From Volvox africanus (taxonomy: Eukaryota > Chlorophyta > Chlorophyceae > Chlamydomonadales > Volvocaceae): 64,000 nucleotides of DNA. This document shows, piece after piece, positions 33,244 to 45,100 of the stretch. The DNA is taken from positions 2,026,001 to 2,090,000 of the forward strand of contig BSDZ01000017.1 of the NCBI GenBank assembly GCA_030268105.1, given 5' to 3'. The notes beneath the pieces were generated by a model that ran no database searches, was not told where the DNA came from, and worked only from the letters and a program-made list of their open reading frames with translations. The translations under genes and the position numbers were made by a program. How positions within the stretch are numbered: position 1 is the first letter of the stretch; each line of letters starts with the position of its first letter.

Positions 33244-33638
33244 TGCGTTCGATGGTTTGGCAGCCGGCGAAGGACTTGGATTGGACTGGGTCGTGTTTCC
33301 GGGTGCCGGGGTGGGTGTGCTCGGTGTGGCTCCCGCGTCCGGACCTGGGTGGTGTATTACGGAAGACGGGGGAAACAGGGAGAGAAGTACGTCTCAGCAA
33401 GGAGGGGACAGGGCAGGTGATTCCCATACACTTATGCCCCAACGGAGAACTGGGCCACCCTTGCATTGCCATGCCGGTCGAAACTGCCAGACCAGTACCC
33501 ACCCGAGCATGGCTACCCTAGCCCCACCTACAGATACGATTACTTCTAATATTCCCCTATATCGAGTGCACGCACATGTGCACACAAGCGCACACAAGCG
33601 CATGTTGTGGACTCAATTCGAGCCCCCATTGCATTTAT

Positions 33639-34898
33639 CTAGGATAACGCGATGCCCATCCTCACAACATGTTCATGCCCTCCCTGCTCACCGGGGGCCT
33701 TCTTTGGGAGCACGTAGTTGGGAAGGTTGTAGAGGATTGCAACGGCGCTGGCCCGAGATCCCCAGCCCTTTGGCATGTACTGGAGAAATCCAGTGCACAA
33801 AGGCTTGCCAGCGACTGATGTGCAGTTCACGTCGATTTTATCTCCACCACCATTCTTACGCCAGTAAGGCTCCGCAAAAATACGCAATGTCATCTTCCTA
33901 GGGGTTGGAAGCGCGTGATGAGTTTCGGCAGATGCGTACTAGTGCAAGCGAGAAACTCTGATGCCATATGTAGGGGCCAAGGTACATTGCTCGAGCGACG
34001 TCATGACTTACGAGTAGTCTTGGTCACAATTCTCGGAGGTACAATTGCACGAGAAGCGGGCAGAATTGAGGGCATCGTCCCAGGTGCGGTACGTTGAGGG
34101 CTGCTTAGCGGGAAGGAAAACGGGTAGGGAATTGGCAAACGGAATGGTGAGGCATCAAAACTCTGCTGAGCGATCCACGTATACGAGGATCAGAAGAATG
34201 AAAGAATTAATAACGCCGCGGGCGGGGCGCTTTCCATTCTAACACGTTGCGTGAAGTTTACAGAGAGCTTGTCGAACGTCAAGTAAGATAACTGCAAGGT
34301 CGAAACCAAAACCGAAACCGAACATGGATAACTTGACTCAAAAACAAATAGAGCGACGCAGCATCCACCAAACATATTTTTCTTATCCACATCAGATCCT
34401 CCTCTTGCGAAAGGCCATAAACACACCCTTGACTGTCTATGAGATGCCTTTACTTGGCCCCGTTTGGCGTCGGCATCGCCTGAAAGCCATGATACGTACC
34501 TTTGGCAGGCTAGCGAGATCGAGCACAACATTTTTATCTGTCTCCCCAAGGGGCCTTAGGGACAACTGAAGCGATTCACCATCGTAGTTGCCTTTCAGGT
34601 ACAGCAAAGCTGTGCATTCCAACGAGCCTGCAGCCAGTATGCATGCGGTTTTAAGTCAATCAACAATATCTGTAAGCAAACTAAGCATCGATGGTTTGGT
34701 TGGGTCGTTGAGTGTAGCGCCGCCCAAACAATCCTAAAGGTAGCGCATAGATCAGCACAAAGATGAAGATTATATCGTTACTTCAAACTTGCAAGCATCC
34801 TTATCACCTGCGTCAACCTTCAAAGCTAACAGACCGACCAGGACAACCAACCCGACTAGCCCTGCACGTGGAGAAACCATCTTTGCAAGAAGTGGCAT
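33639..34898 (-). CDS. Unrecognised 188-aa secreted Cys-containing protein, 4 exons
   Basis: Exons are 34898-34808, 34627-34500, 34100-34012 and 33897-33639. All three introns are GT-AG (GCAG|GTGATA, AAAG|GTACGT, TACTC|GTAAGT) and the phases match exactly, giving 188 aa and a TAG stop at 33639. Exon 1 encodes a signal peptide (hydrophobic GLVGLVVLVGLLAL, likely cleaved after VDA), and the first intron falls at the cleavage site. The mature part is about 160 aa with six cysteines, in SLECTALL, SCNCTSENC and VNCTSVAGKPLC, allowing three disulfides. It has two Asn-Cys-Thr glycosylation sequons. It also contains aromatic beta-rich segments such as RIFAEPYWRKN and FLQYMPKGWG. I do not recognise the family. 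An extracellular-matrix or lectin-like role is only a guess. Codons are less GC-biased than in the neighbouring conserved genes. Confidence 0.75.
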
Positions 34899-36021
34899 TA
34901 CGAGTGATTTACTAGGGTTTATAATCTGTATACTATTTTTAAATAGTCGATCACTTCATTTTTCTGTAAGATGGGCGAAGTATAAGTCTGTAGCGTCGTA
35001 TCACACAGCGCAAACAATGATCTTGGCGGGCGCATAATGTCTGCTATGCTTCATGCCAATTACCATGTCTAAAGAATTTAATGCATTTCAACTAATTAAT
35101 TTCAATATTGCACCCTTGCACAAATGGAACGGTGAATCCTGGCACGGTGGAGGTTGATCGTTACTAAGCTTTACTAGCCAAGTTCAGGATTCCCCGTTAA
35201 CTACTTCAACCAATGTAAATGACGCGCACCCAGCTATGAATCTTATATGCACAACGTCTCGTCGTTACCGGAGGGCTCCGTCAAGATATCCAGTCAGATT
35301 TCAATTCCCCGTGCATGTGTAAATCCAGTCTTTGGAGGCCCTCTTGACAAGCAGCCAAAAAGTCGAAAGCCCCTTGAAGACTTGAAATTGTAGATACCCT
35401 CTTGAGAGAAGTATGGCCCACGACTTATGATCCCTTTTACCTACTAATCTACCCTATCTAGCCTAATCCACCGGCGATAATGCCTATGGCAGTACTAGCG
35501 GCATCCCTAACATACTGTATTTGCCGGGGCTCTACACCTCCCCGCAGATCTACGTGTTGGAACATGAGCACTCCCTGTCACGAGTTGAAACGCGCAGATT
35601 CCAACACTCGATAATGGGCGTTCCCAATCCTCTTCGTCGACATCCTAACATCGGTATGTCCAGCGACCCTGCCAAGATGATGCAGCGGCGGAACTGGTGT
35701 AAATCGCAGCACAAAATCCACCGCGTGGCTTGGGTACCACTTCCTGCTACACCACATCACATTGGACAATTGAATGCGGCCCCAACATCGCGAGCAGCAG
35801 CCCCAGGTGGCCCGGAGCACCGCGCCCTTTTCTACGAACCCTACTCCTTCCCCATTCCATAGCGGTTTTCAGTTCTACGCATGATGCCGGAAGCGGCAAC
35901 CATTTGCTGCGTCAATTACGTTCCAGAAGCGACGGTTTCTCCACTCTTGGCGCACTGCCTAGCAACTAACAGCACGTCTTACTCCAAAGCGAGAGGCCCA
36001 CGATGTGCGGCACATGCTGCA
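34899..36021. other. AT-richer intergenic region, likely promoter of the 188-aa gene
   Basis: This is the upstream flank of the minus-strand secreted-protein gene and the downstream flank of the RTEL1 gene. It is clearly more AT-rich than the coding parts, especially 34900-35480. Open frames at 35521-35862 (+) and 35578-35820 (-) overlap each other, have no domain, and I could not place splice sites that extend them. Nothing else is supported. Confidence 0.4.
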
Positions 36022-36026
36022 TTACA
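36022..36026 (-). terminator. RTEL1: Candidate TGTAA poly(A) signal of the RTEL1-like gene
   Basis: TTACA on the + strand lies about 80 nt beyond the stop codon at 36104. A 3'UTR this short would be unusual for the group, so a more distal signal is possible. Confidence 0.3.
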
Positions 36027-36103
36027 CCCATTCCACCCTCCCAGATAAGCGACCCTCCCAGAGAGCCCCCCCCACATAAACCCAGGACCACCACCCGGCC
36101 CAG

Positions 36104-39100
36104 CTACATGAAGTACTTCTTAGTGAGGTTCTTCTGCCGCATGGACCGTCCACATGTCTTGCACTTAAAGTGCACCGCAAGCTGCACTAGCCAGCAGTTG
36201 TAGCAGGCCAGATGGCCACACGGGCCCTCGTGCGCCTTGTTCATTGGCCGCTTGCCGCACAGGCTGCAGGGCACCGCCGCGGCAGCGGCTGACAGCACGC
36301 CCCCACCGGGTGGCCCGGCAGCTGGCGCTGCCGGCGTCATCGCTGCTGCTGCTGCTGCTGCTGTGGTGGGACCGTTTCCGCGACTGACGTCGGTGGAGGT
36401 CCCGGATGGTCCTGGCCCGAGGTTCTGCCGCTTGGACGGTGGCAGTGTTGGTTCAGAGCTGCTGCCATACGCCCCTAAGTAACCCGGCGGGTCCTGCCGC
36501 TTCTGCTGTTGCTGCTGTGCATGCACGTGGCCGTGGCTGTTGACTGACAAGCTTGCCATTGCAGTGATGGGCTCGCCCCGCCCAGCCGACTGCGGGTGCT
36601 GCGACGGTTGGGCGTGGGGCCGCGATAGCAGCTGGGAGCTTAGCTGGCTGGCGCTCGTGGCAGCAAGTGCGGTGTTCATGGCTGCAGCAGATGCGGTCCG
36701 GCCCTGGTTGGCGCTGGGATGCGGCTGCGGATGAAGATGCAGGTTAGCACGGGACTCGGGATGCACGACGCGGTGTGGATGCTGTTGTTGTTGTTGTTGT
36801 TGTTGTTGCTGCTGCTGCTGCTGCTGGCCGGTCGCCGCTTTGCTAGTCGTCACGGCGGCAGAGGCCGCCGCCGCTGCATCAGAGGGCGCGGGGCGCCTGT
36901 CCGGGGCTTTGGAGGTACCACCAGCCGCGGAAGGGGCTGGTGGTACGCAAGCAGTGGCCTTCCTCGTGGCTTCCGCGGCGGTGGCGGGGCTCGTCTGTCC
37001 TTTGGCACGGAAGTTTAAAGTGTTCGCCGCCGACGTAGACGACACGGCTGTGGGCCCCGTGGCCATGGTTGTTGTGGCGCCAACCGGGGCAGCGTCAGCT
37101 GCCGCCGCGCGCACGTGCACGGCTATGACGTTGTTAAACCACTCCCGTTCGGTCCGAGGCATGAAAGCTGCTACGCCCCGCAGCAAGTGGCAGGTGGAGG
37201 GACCCCGCAGCAGTGCCACTACCCCGTCTACAAACCCATGGAGGTCTTTGCTCGTCCTGCGGTGATTCATGGGAAGCGGGAGAAGGATTCAGAGTTCGGC
37301 GGAGGAGGACGATTCGGGGTTCGGTCGGGACCGTCAAAGATCGTACGCATTGTGGATAAAACTGGATCGACGTAATTGATGGATTAAATACGGTTTGATT
37401 ATCGGCCGGCACTACAAGGTGTTGTGTTTCAAGCGTGCCGCTGCCGCAGCCGCTAAACTCCAGCCCTTACACCCTCTAGCCCCTGCTAGCATCCAAAGGC
37501 ACGCAACATCCCTATTTGTCACACGCGCGCGCGCACTTGTAGGCGGTCATAACGCGCTGGAAGTCCTTGAAGCCCTGGGAACTGAGCTCCGATTTCAGCT
37601 GCGCCATGAAGGCCTTGGGATCTGCCCGGGCTGGAGCCCCTCCTCCTTCGCCACCACCTCCACCCCCACCCGCTGCACTGCCGTCCTGATGAACCCCAGT
37701 GGTCGCGGCCGCCTCAGAACCCATCGCCATCGTACTGCCTGTTGCAACCCCAGGGGGTCCGCCAATGCAGCGGCCCCTGGCCGAGGAGCCATCACCGCCA
37801 CCCCCAACCGCGTCCCCACCACCACTGGCGGTGATGGCGGAGGTGGAGGCGGTACCAGCTGCTGTTGGCAGCACGGGCTGCAGTACTATACGCGTCAGGC
37901 CGCCGGCCGTGCGGCCCGCAGCCGAATCCGACCTCTCATCCTCTTGAAGCAAATCTGCGACAGGATCTTTATTCACATCCAGGATATCGGGAGGACTGAC
38001 ATCCCGCTTTTGCTCCGGCGACTCCTCCCCGCCCCTCTTGCTGCTGTCACCACCTTTTCCCAGCGTCACCCGCCGCCGCAGCTCTGCTAGCTTGCGCTGG
38101 GGCCCCACCACCTCAATGGCAGGGGCCCCAGAGCCGCCACTACTGCCGCCGCAATCCCCCAATGGTGCCAATTGCTGTGCGACCGGAGGCGGACCCCCAG
38201 CCAGCGCCAACATGTTTCTTGGAGCTAGAACGCCGCCGCGGGTAGGACCACTTCCTGATGCACCTGAAAAAGGCTGCATCAGTGCAAGCCCAGCGGAACC
38301 TGCAGCACTGCCTACTCCCGCTGATGCTCCGGGCCACGACGGCGGCAGCGCCCGACCAACTGCGGCGGCGCCCTGCTCTGCACCCGCGCAGCTGCCGCTA
38401 AGGCAGTCCAATGCTGCCGACAATGCGATGCCGCCGCCACCGGCAGCAGCGCCGCCGCTATCGCTGCCATCTGTGTTGCAACTTCCAGCTGCAGCACCGC
38501 TCCGCGCCGCTGTAACCTGCACTGAGTCAGTTGCGTCAGCTGCTGCAGGTGCAGAGCGGAGGAGCCCGAGCAGCCCACCCGCCGGACCCCTCCCAACGCC
38601 TCCTCCTCCTCCCCCACCAGCACCGCCGCTGCCGCTGCCATTGCCACCAGCCGCCGTTGGCAGAATGGCTGTCGCCGTGGGTTTCCGGCTTCCAATGCCG
38701 CCCAGACCGGTTGCCGCCAGCGCCCCAATGCCGCTGACGTCGATGGCAGCGGGAACGCTGTCCAGAAGGCTCTGTCCGGCGGCACTGCCGCCGAAGCCAC
38801 TGCCCGGAGCAGCTGCCACTGCTGCTGCTGCTGCTGCTCCCGACGACGACGACGAATGTCCATTTGTGACCCCCACCGTCTCAAACGCTGAAAAGTTCGT
38901 GCTCCTACCCGGCAGGGTCCGGGGCAGCACCTGGAAGTTGGCCTTATCCTGTGCGGTCACCGGCGGGAAGGCGAGAAGGGGAGGCGGGTTCTGGACGGAA
39001 GCGAACGATTATGGCAATGCACCAGCCGATGCGCTAAAACTGTCGCTAAGCCCTTTCAACCCTTCAAGCCGTAATTCTGTGCCACGCAGTTTTGCTCCCT

Positions 39101-42100
39101 TCCTCATTGCCAGAGGCCCTGTACTCTATCTCCTTTGAATATAATCACCAGGCCATGGCTTCCCCTGCGACTTCCCGTATTCCTGCTGGCGTTCGTCTCA
39201 AACCTAGCACTAGCCCACGCCATGGACCCAGGTTCAGTCCACCAGCACCTGCCCACCTGCCCACCTGCCCACCTATCCACCTGCCCACCTGCCCACCTGC
39301 CCACCTATTCGTTAGGGTCCCAACCAGGACTCCTCAGTACAAACCCCCTTCCGAGGCACCCGCTGGGCATTCCGGATGCTCATGCCCCCATGGACTTCCC
39401 CCAGCCCCGAAGCCCACCTTGAAAAATTTTGTCAGAGAGGCGGATGCTTTTCCAAAGTGTTCGTACACCACCACGTGTTCTCGCACCCAGCGGCTCATGT
39501 TCCGCTGCGTAGCGGGTGTTCGGAATCGGTCATCAGCCAGCAGGATGGCGCCATAGTCCCAGCGGTGGCGGATGACGCGGCCCATTGCCTGGTTCACGGC
39601 ACGCATTGCCTGAGAGCGGGATGTAAAGTGCGGGAGCGCGCGGCCCGGGGCGGGCCAGGGTTGCGGGGCAGCAAGACCAGGTCTCCATGTCAGCTACCGT
39701 AAATCACCCGAAAGCTTAACTCCTCAAAGCTTAGAAGGCGGGTGTGGGGTATGGGAGACGGGCGTTGGGCCAGCCGGGCTCGTCATCTACTTACCGGGGA
39801 AACGATAGTAAACCCCAAATCCTCCATTCCGGCCGAATGTGCCACCCACATCGGTAACGCATTGAAAAGGAGAGATCGTCTTATCTCCCCCTTCTCGACG
39901 TCCTAAACCCCTCCTCTATGTAATGCCGACGGCCGCTTTTCGTCCCTGACCCCCCAAACGGCAACCTTGGACGAATTGCCACACATTGAGGCGCCGTGCA
40001 TTGAGGCCCCATATGCCCTTTCGGGAACGCGCCCATGGCACGATGCTGCCTAGTCCCCGGCCCTGCCACGATTACAACCCACCGTGTTTGTGTACCAGGC
40101 CTCCCCAGTCAAGGGCGCCACTCCCTCACCCGCCAGTCCGCTGATCCCACTGCAAATAGCCCGCGCCTCTTCATCAAGTACGTCGCGCTTCAACCGGACC
40201 TGCAGCGTGTCCAAACCATACGCCACACCGCATCAAAACATGGGGAGGACGGCAGCGGGGAAAGGTACCAGAGCCGGAGATGAGGAGGATGCAGCCACGT
40301 ACCGGGGGGGAGGGGGTACTGGGCGGAAGAGGGCTTTGAGGAGGGAGCGAATGAGGGTGGCGGCGGCCACGGCTCTACCAACAATTCCGATGCATCAATG
40401 AAAGTCAAGCTTGCGTACAAGTACGTTGCCTAGAACGTCATGATTGGATTTATTGCTACCTAAATGCCGATGAGGGCGCCTCTCATCACTCAGTGTTTGG
40501 TGGACATTCGATGCCTTCTCCACCAAACACCAGCACACCAGCCCAACAACACACCAAACACCAACACAATAAACACTATCGAACCGCAAATCTGTTAAGC
40601 CCCACGGGACCAGGTCATTGGATACTTGGCCGCACAGTGCAGGCCTCATCGTACTTCGACTTGAACATCCCGCCCCCTCACGAGCGTGAACGGGGCGACA
40701 TGGGTGCGTGCGGATGATGCCCAGTGCAAGGCGAGGCTGGCGCATAATGGCATCAGCAATGGGGTCACACCGAGAGGGCACCTTTCCCTGCGCTGCATCG
40801 CGTAACCTGCGCATGGCGTACCGCATAGGGCCCCACTCCGCACTTGCCTTGGGGTCGTTTTTAACTGCGTACGGGATGCCGGTGATGACCACTGCGCGAC
40901 CTGCTCGATCGCTGAAGTCCAGACCCTCGCTGACCTGCAGCAAAGGGGTCCGCCACAGGAATCACGGAAGGGCGGTAGGAGGCCCATCTCGATGGCTTCG
41001 GAGCGGCGGAGCGGCGGTGGCGACACGGGGTTCAAGTGTACGGCAGCGAGACCCTATTGCCATCCGGGCGATGTAGATCCTATCACAAGGACGTGTATTT
41101 TCCCAGATCGGAGCACAGAGAGGGCCTGGAGGGATACAGGCCCCCCCTAGTTCTCACCCGGGAGGTTAGGCCGCCTGTTTCCGCCTCCCTACCCTACGTA
41201 CGTCCCTACGTATGTTCTCTTCCTCTTTCCCCTCTCCGCCTCCCTCTTCCCCTCCCCGTGCCTCACCTTGCCCCGGCACACGGCGAAGAACACGGCCCCC
41301 TGCGTGGCGGGATCGTCCAACTTGGCACGGAACTCCTCAATGGCGGCTCCGAACGCGGACGATTCGCGGGGCTCCACCACGGGGGCCTTATGTCGCACAA
41401 TACGCTCCCAGGTGCTGCCCACGCCACCGGCACCTGGCAGTCGTTGCGGGGGAGGGGGGGTAGTTGGGGCGGTAGAAGTAAGCATGTTCAAAGTGTCATA
41501 TTGACATGGGACATACATGGCCAGGAGTAGGAGACCCTTCAGACAGGGGAAGGCAATCGGGAAATACGTGGCATTGGCAGGTGAGGGATAGAGCGCGTGT
41601 GAGATGTTTGGTGGATGGTGTAAGATGGTTTGGGTCGAGGCCCATCACAGGATAGGATAGGGGTAGGGGTAGAGTATGAGAGTATATTCCTAGGAAGATG
41701 CAGCCAGTACGCATATGAAGAGGTGCCGGCTAATCGCCCCCACCCCTCACCCCCGTTTTGCTTCCAATGATTGATGGCGCTGTCCATGGCGGCGTAGGAG
41801 GCAAAGAACACCAACAAGCCGTCCGGCACCAGTCGTGCCACGTTCACAAGCGCATTGCCCAGCTCGTCCTTGTAGGCGGTTGAGTCGCGGGAGGCATACG
41901 TTGAGTTGAGCGCCACACCACTGGGGCCGGTGGGCAATACACCAACCCACACCTGCGGAACAGCCACGTGTCCGTCCGGGTAGGCGGGTACCAATTTACA
42001 CCCCCCAGCAGGTGCGGTAACGATGTCGCGTCTGCATCCGGGGTCCCGCAGCTTCTGGCAGCTCCCAGTTCCTGATTTTCCAAGATCGCAATGGGATCAC

Positions 42101-45100
42101 CCTCGCACGACGAGATGTTAGAATGTCTGCACCCCAGCTGACCTACTCCGTTACATCTCCGCTCCTATAGATGACCTACTCCTACGCCCACCATCCCGCA
42201 CAGTCCCTCCTCCCAACCCCTCTCACCACAACTCGCCCGCCTGCGACCGCTGCCATTGCAGCCACGCACGTTATCATGCTCCAGCCTCTGCTGTTAGTTG
42301 CAAAGCTAGCCAAGCACACAGTTACTTGACGTCCCACTGTAACCCCCGTTGCAAAGAAGCGAACCCCAGGTGTGCCCCCTTTCGAGCCTCAATCCACCCG
42401 CTTTCCCTTCCATCCTCGTTCCTTTCCGCGGACCCGCACACCTGGTTTGCGGCAATGACGTGCGGGTTCTCCAGCTTAACTTGGAAGGGGATCTGCAGCT
42501 CCGCCGCAAAGCTGTCCATGGGACTCAGCGTGCCGCTGGTAAGAATGAAGGAACGCAGTCGCAGAGCGGCCAGGCGCCTGGCATTGGCATTGGCATTGGC
42601 ATTGGCATGGAAGGGTCACCCAAATCACATAACATGGAGGTTCCAGAAGGGAAAGTGAAACGCACCCGCAAGGGAGGGGGATAAGCACAAGTACATCGCC
42701 GCCATGACCGCGGCACCAGCGCTCAACCCGGGACCTTCAGAACTCCACCCTGATGAACCTCCAAACGAACCGCCTAAGGCATCGACACAGGATCTAGCCG
42801 AAGCATTATACACTCGCATTACCTACCGGACTGTATTCTTCATGTCTTCCAACGGTCCCCCTTTTTTCACACACACGTGCACATGACCGCGTCCCCCTTA
42901 CCCCGTGCCTTTCTACGTCCTTCGCCGGACTGGAGGCCCACCCAACCCATGCTAGTAAGGTCTTAAGGAATCTGATTACAACCGTCCTCACCGGAATGCC
43001 AATCCCGGAATGAAGCACCAGTAGGATAGCGTGGGTGCGGGCAACTTATCCGCTCCCCAGGAGCGCTGCAGGTGTACGTGCACCCGAAAGCCCTTGTGTG
43101 CGGGCGGGGCACCTTGCTTGTTGGTGAGGGGCTCCAGGGTGGAGAAGGCCAGGTTCAGGCAGGACTGTAGGTGCTGCAGCCTGAGAGCCGGGTAACGTCG
43201 GGGAAAGCAGGCAAGGGGCGGTGATGGTGAGGGATGGATAAGAAGGGTTAGATGAGGCCAGCGGAGAAGGAAGGGTTGGGCGTGAGGAAGACAACGAAAG
43301 GGTCTGCATTAAGAAGGAGACACCCCTTCTTCATTCCCGTTGGCTAGCCTCCTTTCCCCGCTTCCTGGTAGGGTGGTGCCGCCCTTTCCCCCACTCACGC
43401 CATAGTGGATGTCTTGGTGCTCGTGCGCCCGGCCTCCACATCCGCCGCTGCTAAAATATCTGCGGCTGCGTCGATGGCAGCGTTGAGTGCTGATAGGCTG
43501 TGAGCCGTGATACCCAGCTGGCCCAGAAATTCAAACAAGAAGGACCCGGGCCTGGTCATGCCGCCGCCGTCACCGCCATGTCCGGAGGGCAGCGGGGGCG
43601 GTAGCTTGGCGGCTAGGGAATGCAGACCGTTCTCGATCAATTTCAAGACGCCCTGTTGCCAGCAGCGATCGGGGCCAAGCTGAGCGGGTTACATCCACGC
43701 GTGTATGATACGGGGTGGCTGAGGACCTGAGCTGGGGGTGGCCATGGCGCCGGCTCCCATGTACCGCAAAGGCAGGTTGATAGAAGGCGCGTTGTAAAGT
43801 CAGCGCCCTACTGGCATGAGCACCATGCCTCCTGCCTCCTCTCACCCTCCCCCTTCTATTTCGCTCCGCAGCCCGCGGTTCATCCATCCTAAGCGCCAAA
43901 GCTTCTCCCCACCCAGCTTCTCGTAGCCCTGTTCGATCCGAAAGCCGGCAACTACTCCTTCCAACATCCCTTCTAAAAGATTGCGCTCCACGCCCCACAC
44001 CGCCCCACCTGCAGCAGGTCCATATCAGCTGCCATTCGGCGGTAATCCAGTCCCTGTGCCTCGCTTGGAGCGGGCACATCCACCAGCGCTACAGCGCCCC
44101 GTTCGATAAGATCCAAGCAGGCCTCCTTACATCTGTGCGCCCCAGGCAGTTGGTCCAGAGGACGGGGAATGAGAAAGGAGGCTGTCATGGGCGTGGATGA
44201 GGACTAATGGAGGGCGTAGCAGCAGCGCCACGAAACGGATGGGCTACGGTTGCACATGGACGCGAACAAGAGGCGGTGAGGCATCTCAATATTGCATTCG
44301 AATGTAGGGCACCCAGGTAGTCAACCGATGACCCCGATCGCTTTGCTTGGGAATGCCCACGAGGTCCACGACGGATCTCTACTACCCCGATGCGCTTTCC
44401 GTTCGGCCTTAACCCTCGCTCCCCGCCCCTCACCTCTTGGCCTCCAGCATGGCGTCCGTCAGCTGCTTGGCAGTAATATCGAAGGAGCAAGAGTCGCTGC
44501 TGACGCTCTAAATGGGAGTGGGGTGGGGGTGGGGAATGGGGCGAGACTGGAGCCAAGCGGGGACCAGCAGCGCACCGAATGGACACGGCCCTGGGAAAAG
44601 GATTGAGGTCGGGGGTCTCGACGAGAACGGAGCACATAAGGTTCCCCCCTCCCTTCCCCTTTCGAAAGCTGGGTTTTGGGTTCTGGATTAAAGCTCGGAA
44701 TCTGGAGTATCGTTTATTTGGAATCCACAGCTTCTGGCGGGACAGGCGCCCGCGATGTCTACAGTATTCCCCCATGTCCTCAGCTCTTCTCACTGCAATG
44801 TGGAGGCTCCTCCCCAGTGGCTCCATTTTCTACCTTGACGAGAAGGCCAACCGGCTTCCCAGCCGGTCTTTACGGTTAGTAGTTGTTTCTTCCGCACCAG
44901 CACCGGGACTCAGTTACTCGTCTTTTCCCAGTACAGCCCCACCCGCCTCAGGGCTTCCCCATGGCTTTTCCAATACATGGCCTCCCCCCCCCACTCCCAG
45001 AAGGTTCACAGAAAGCACAGACCCCTACCGCCTGCGCACTGACCTCCACATTGTGGGCCTCATCAAAAATGACAACGGCATTGCCCCAGTCAATATTTTC

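Larger units (their letters stand above)
32199..33638. other. Convergent 3' flanks of PRT6-like and secreted-protein genes
   Basis: I see no exon here. The stretch includes a 9-bp repeat (GAAGGGCAT x3, 32452-32480), a 12-bp minisatellite (33161-33243), a + strand TGTAA at 33011-33015 and a minus-strand TGTAA (TTACA) at 32854-32858. The open frames over the 12-bp repeat encode Gly-Phe-Gly-Glu periodic peptides on one strand and Thr-Lys-Ala-Leu on the other, as expected from the repeat alone. Confidence 0.5.

Noticed and set aside
33095..33901. 268-codon + strand open frame with Gly-Phe-Gly-Glu periodicity
   Set aside because: It is kept open by a 12-bp minisatellite, and its 3' half lies antisense to a well-supported spliced exon of the 188-aa gene. 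It has no domain or splice support.
35521..35862. 113-codon + strand frame between the 188-aa gene and RTEL1
   Set aside because: An overlapping minus-strand frame is equally plausible, with no domain, no splice partners and ambiguous codon pattern.
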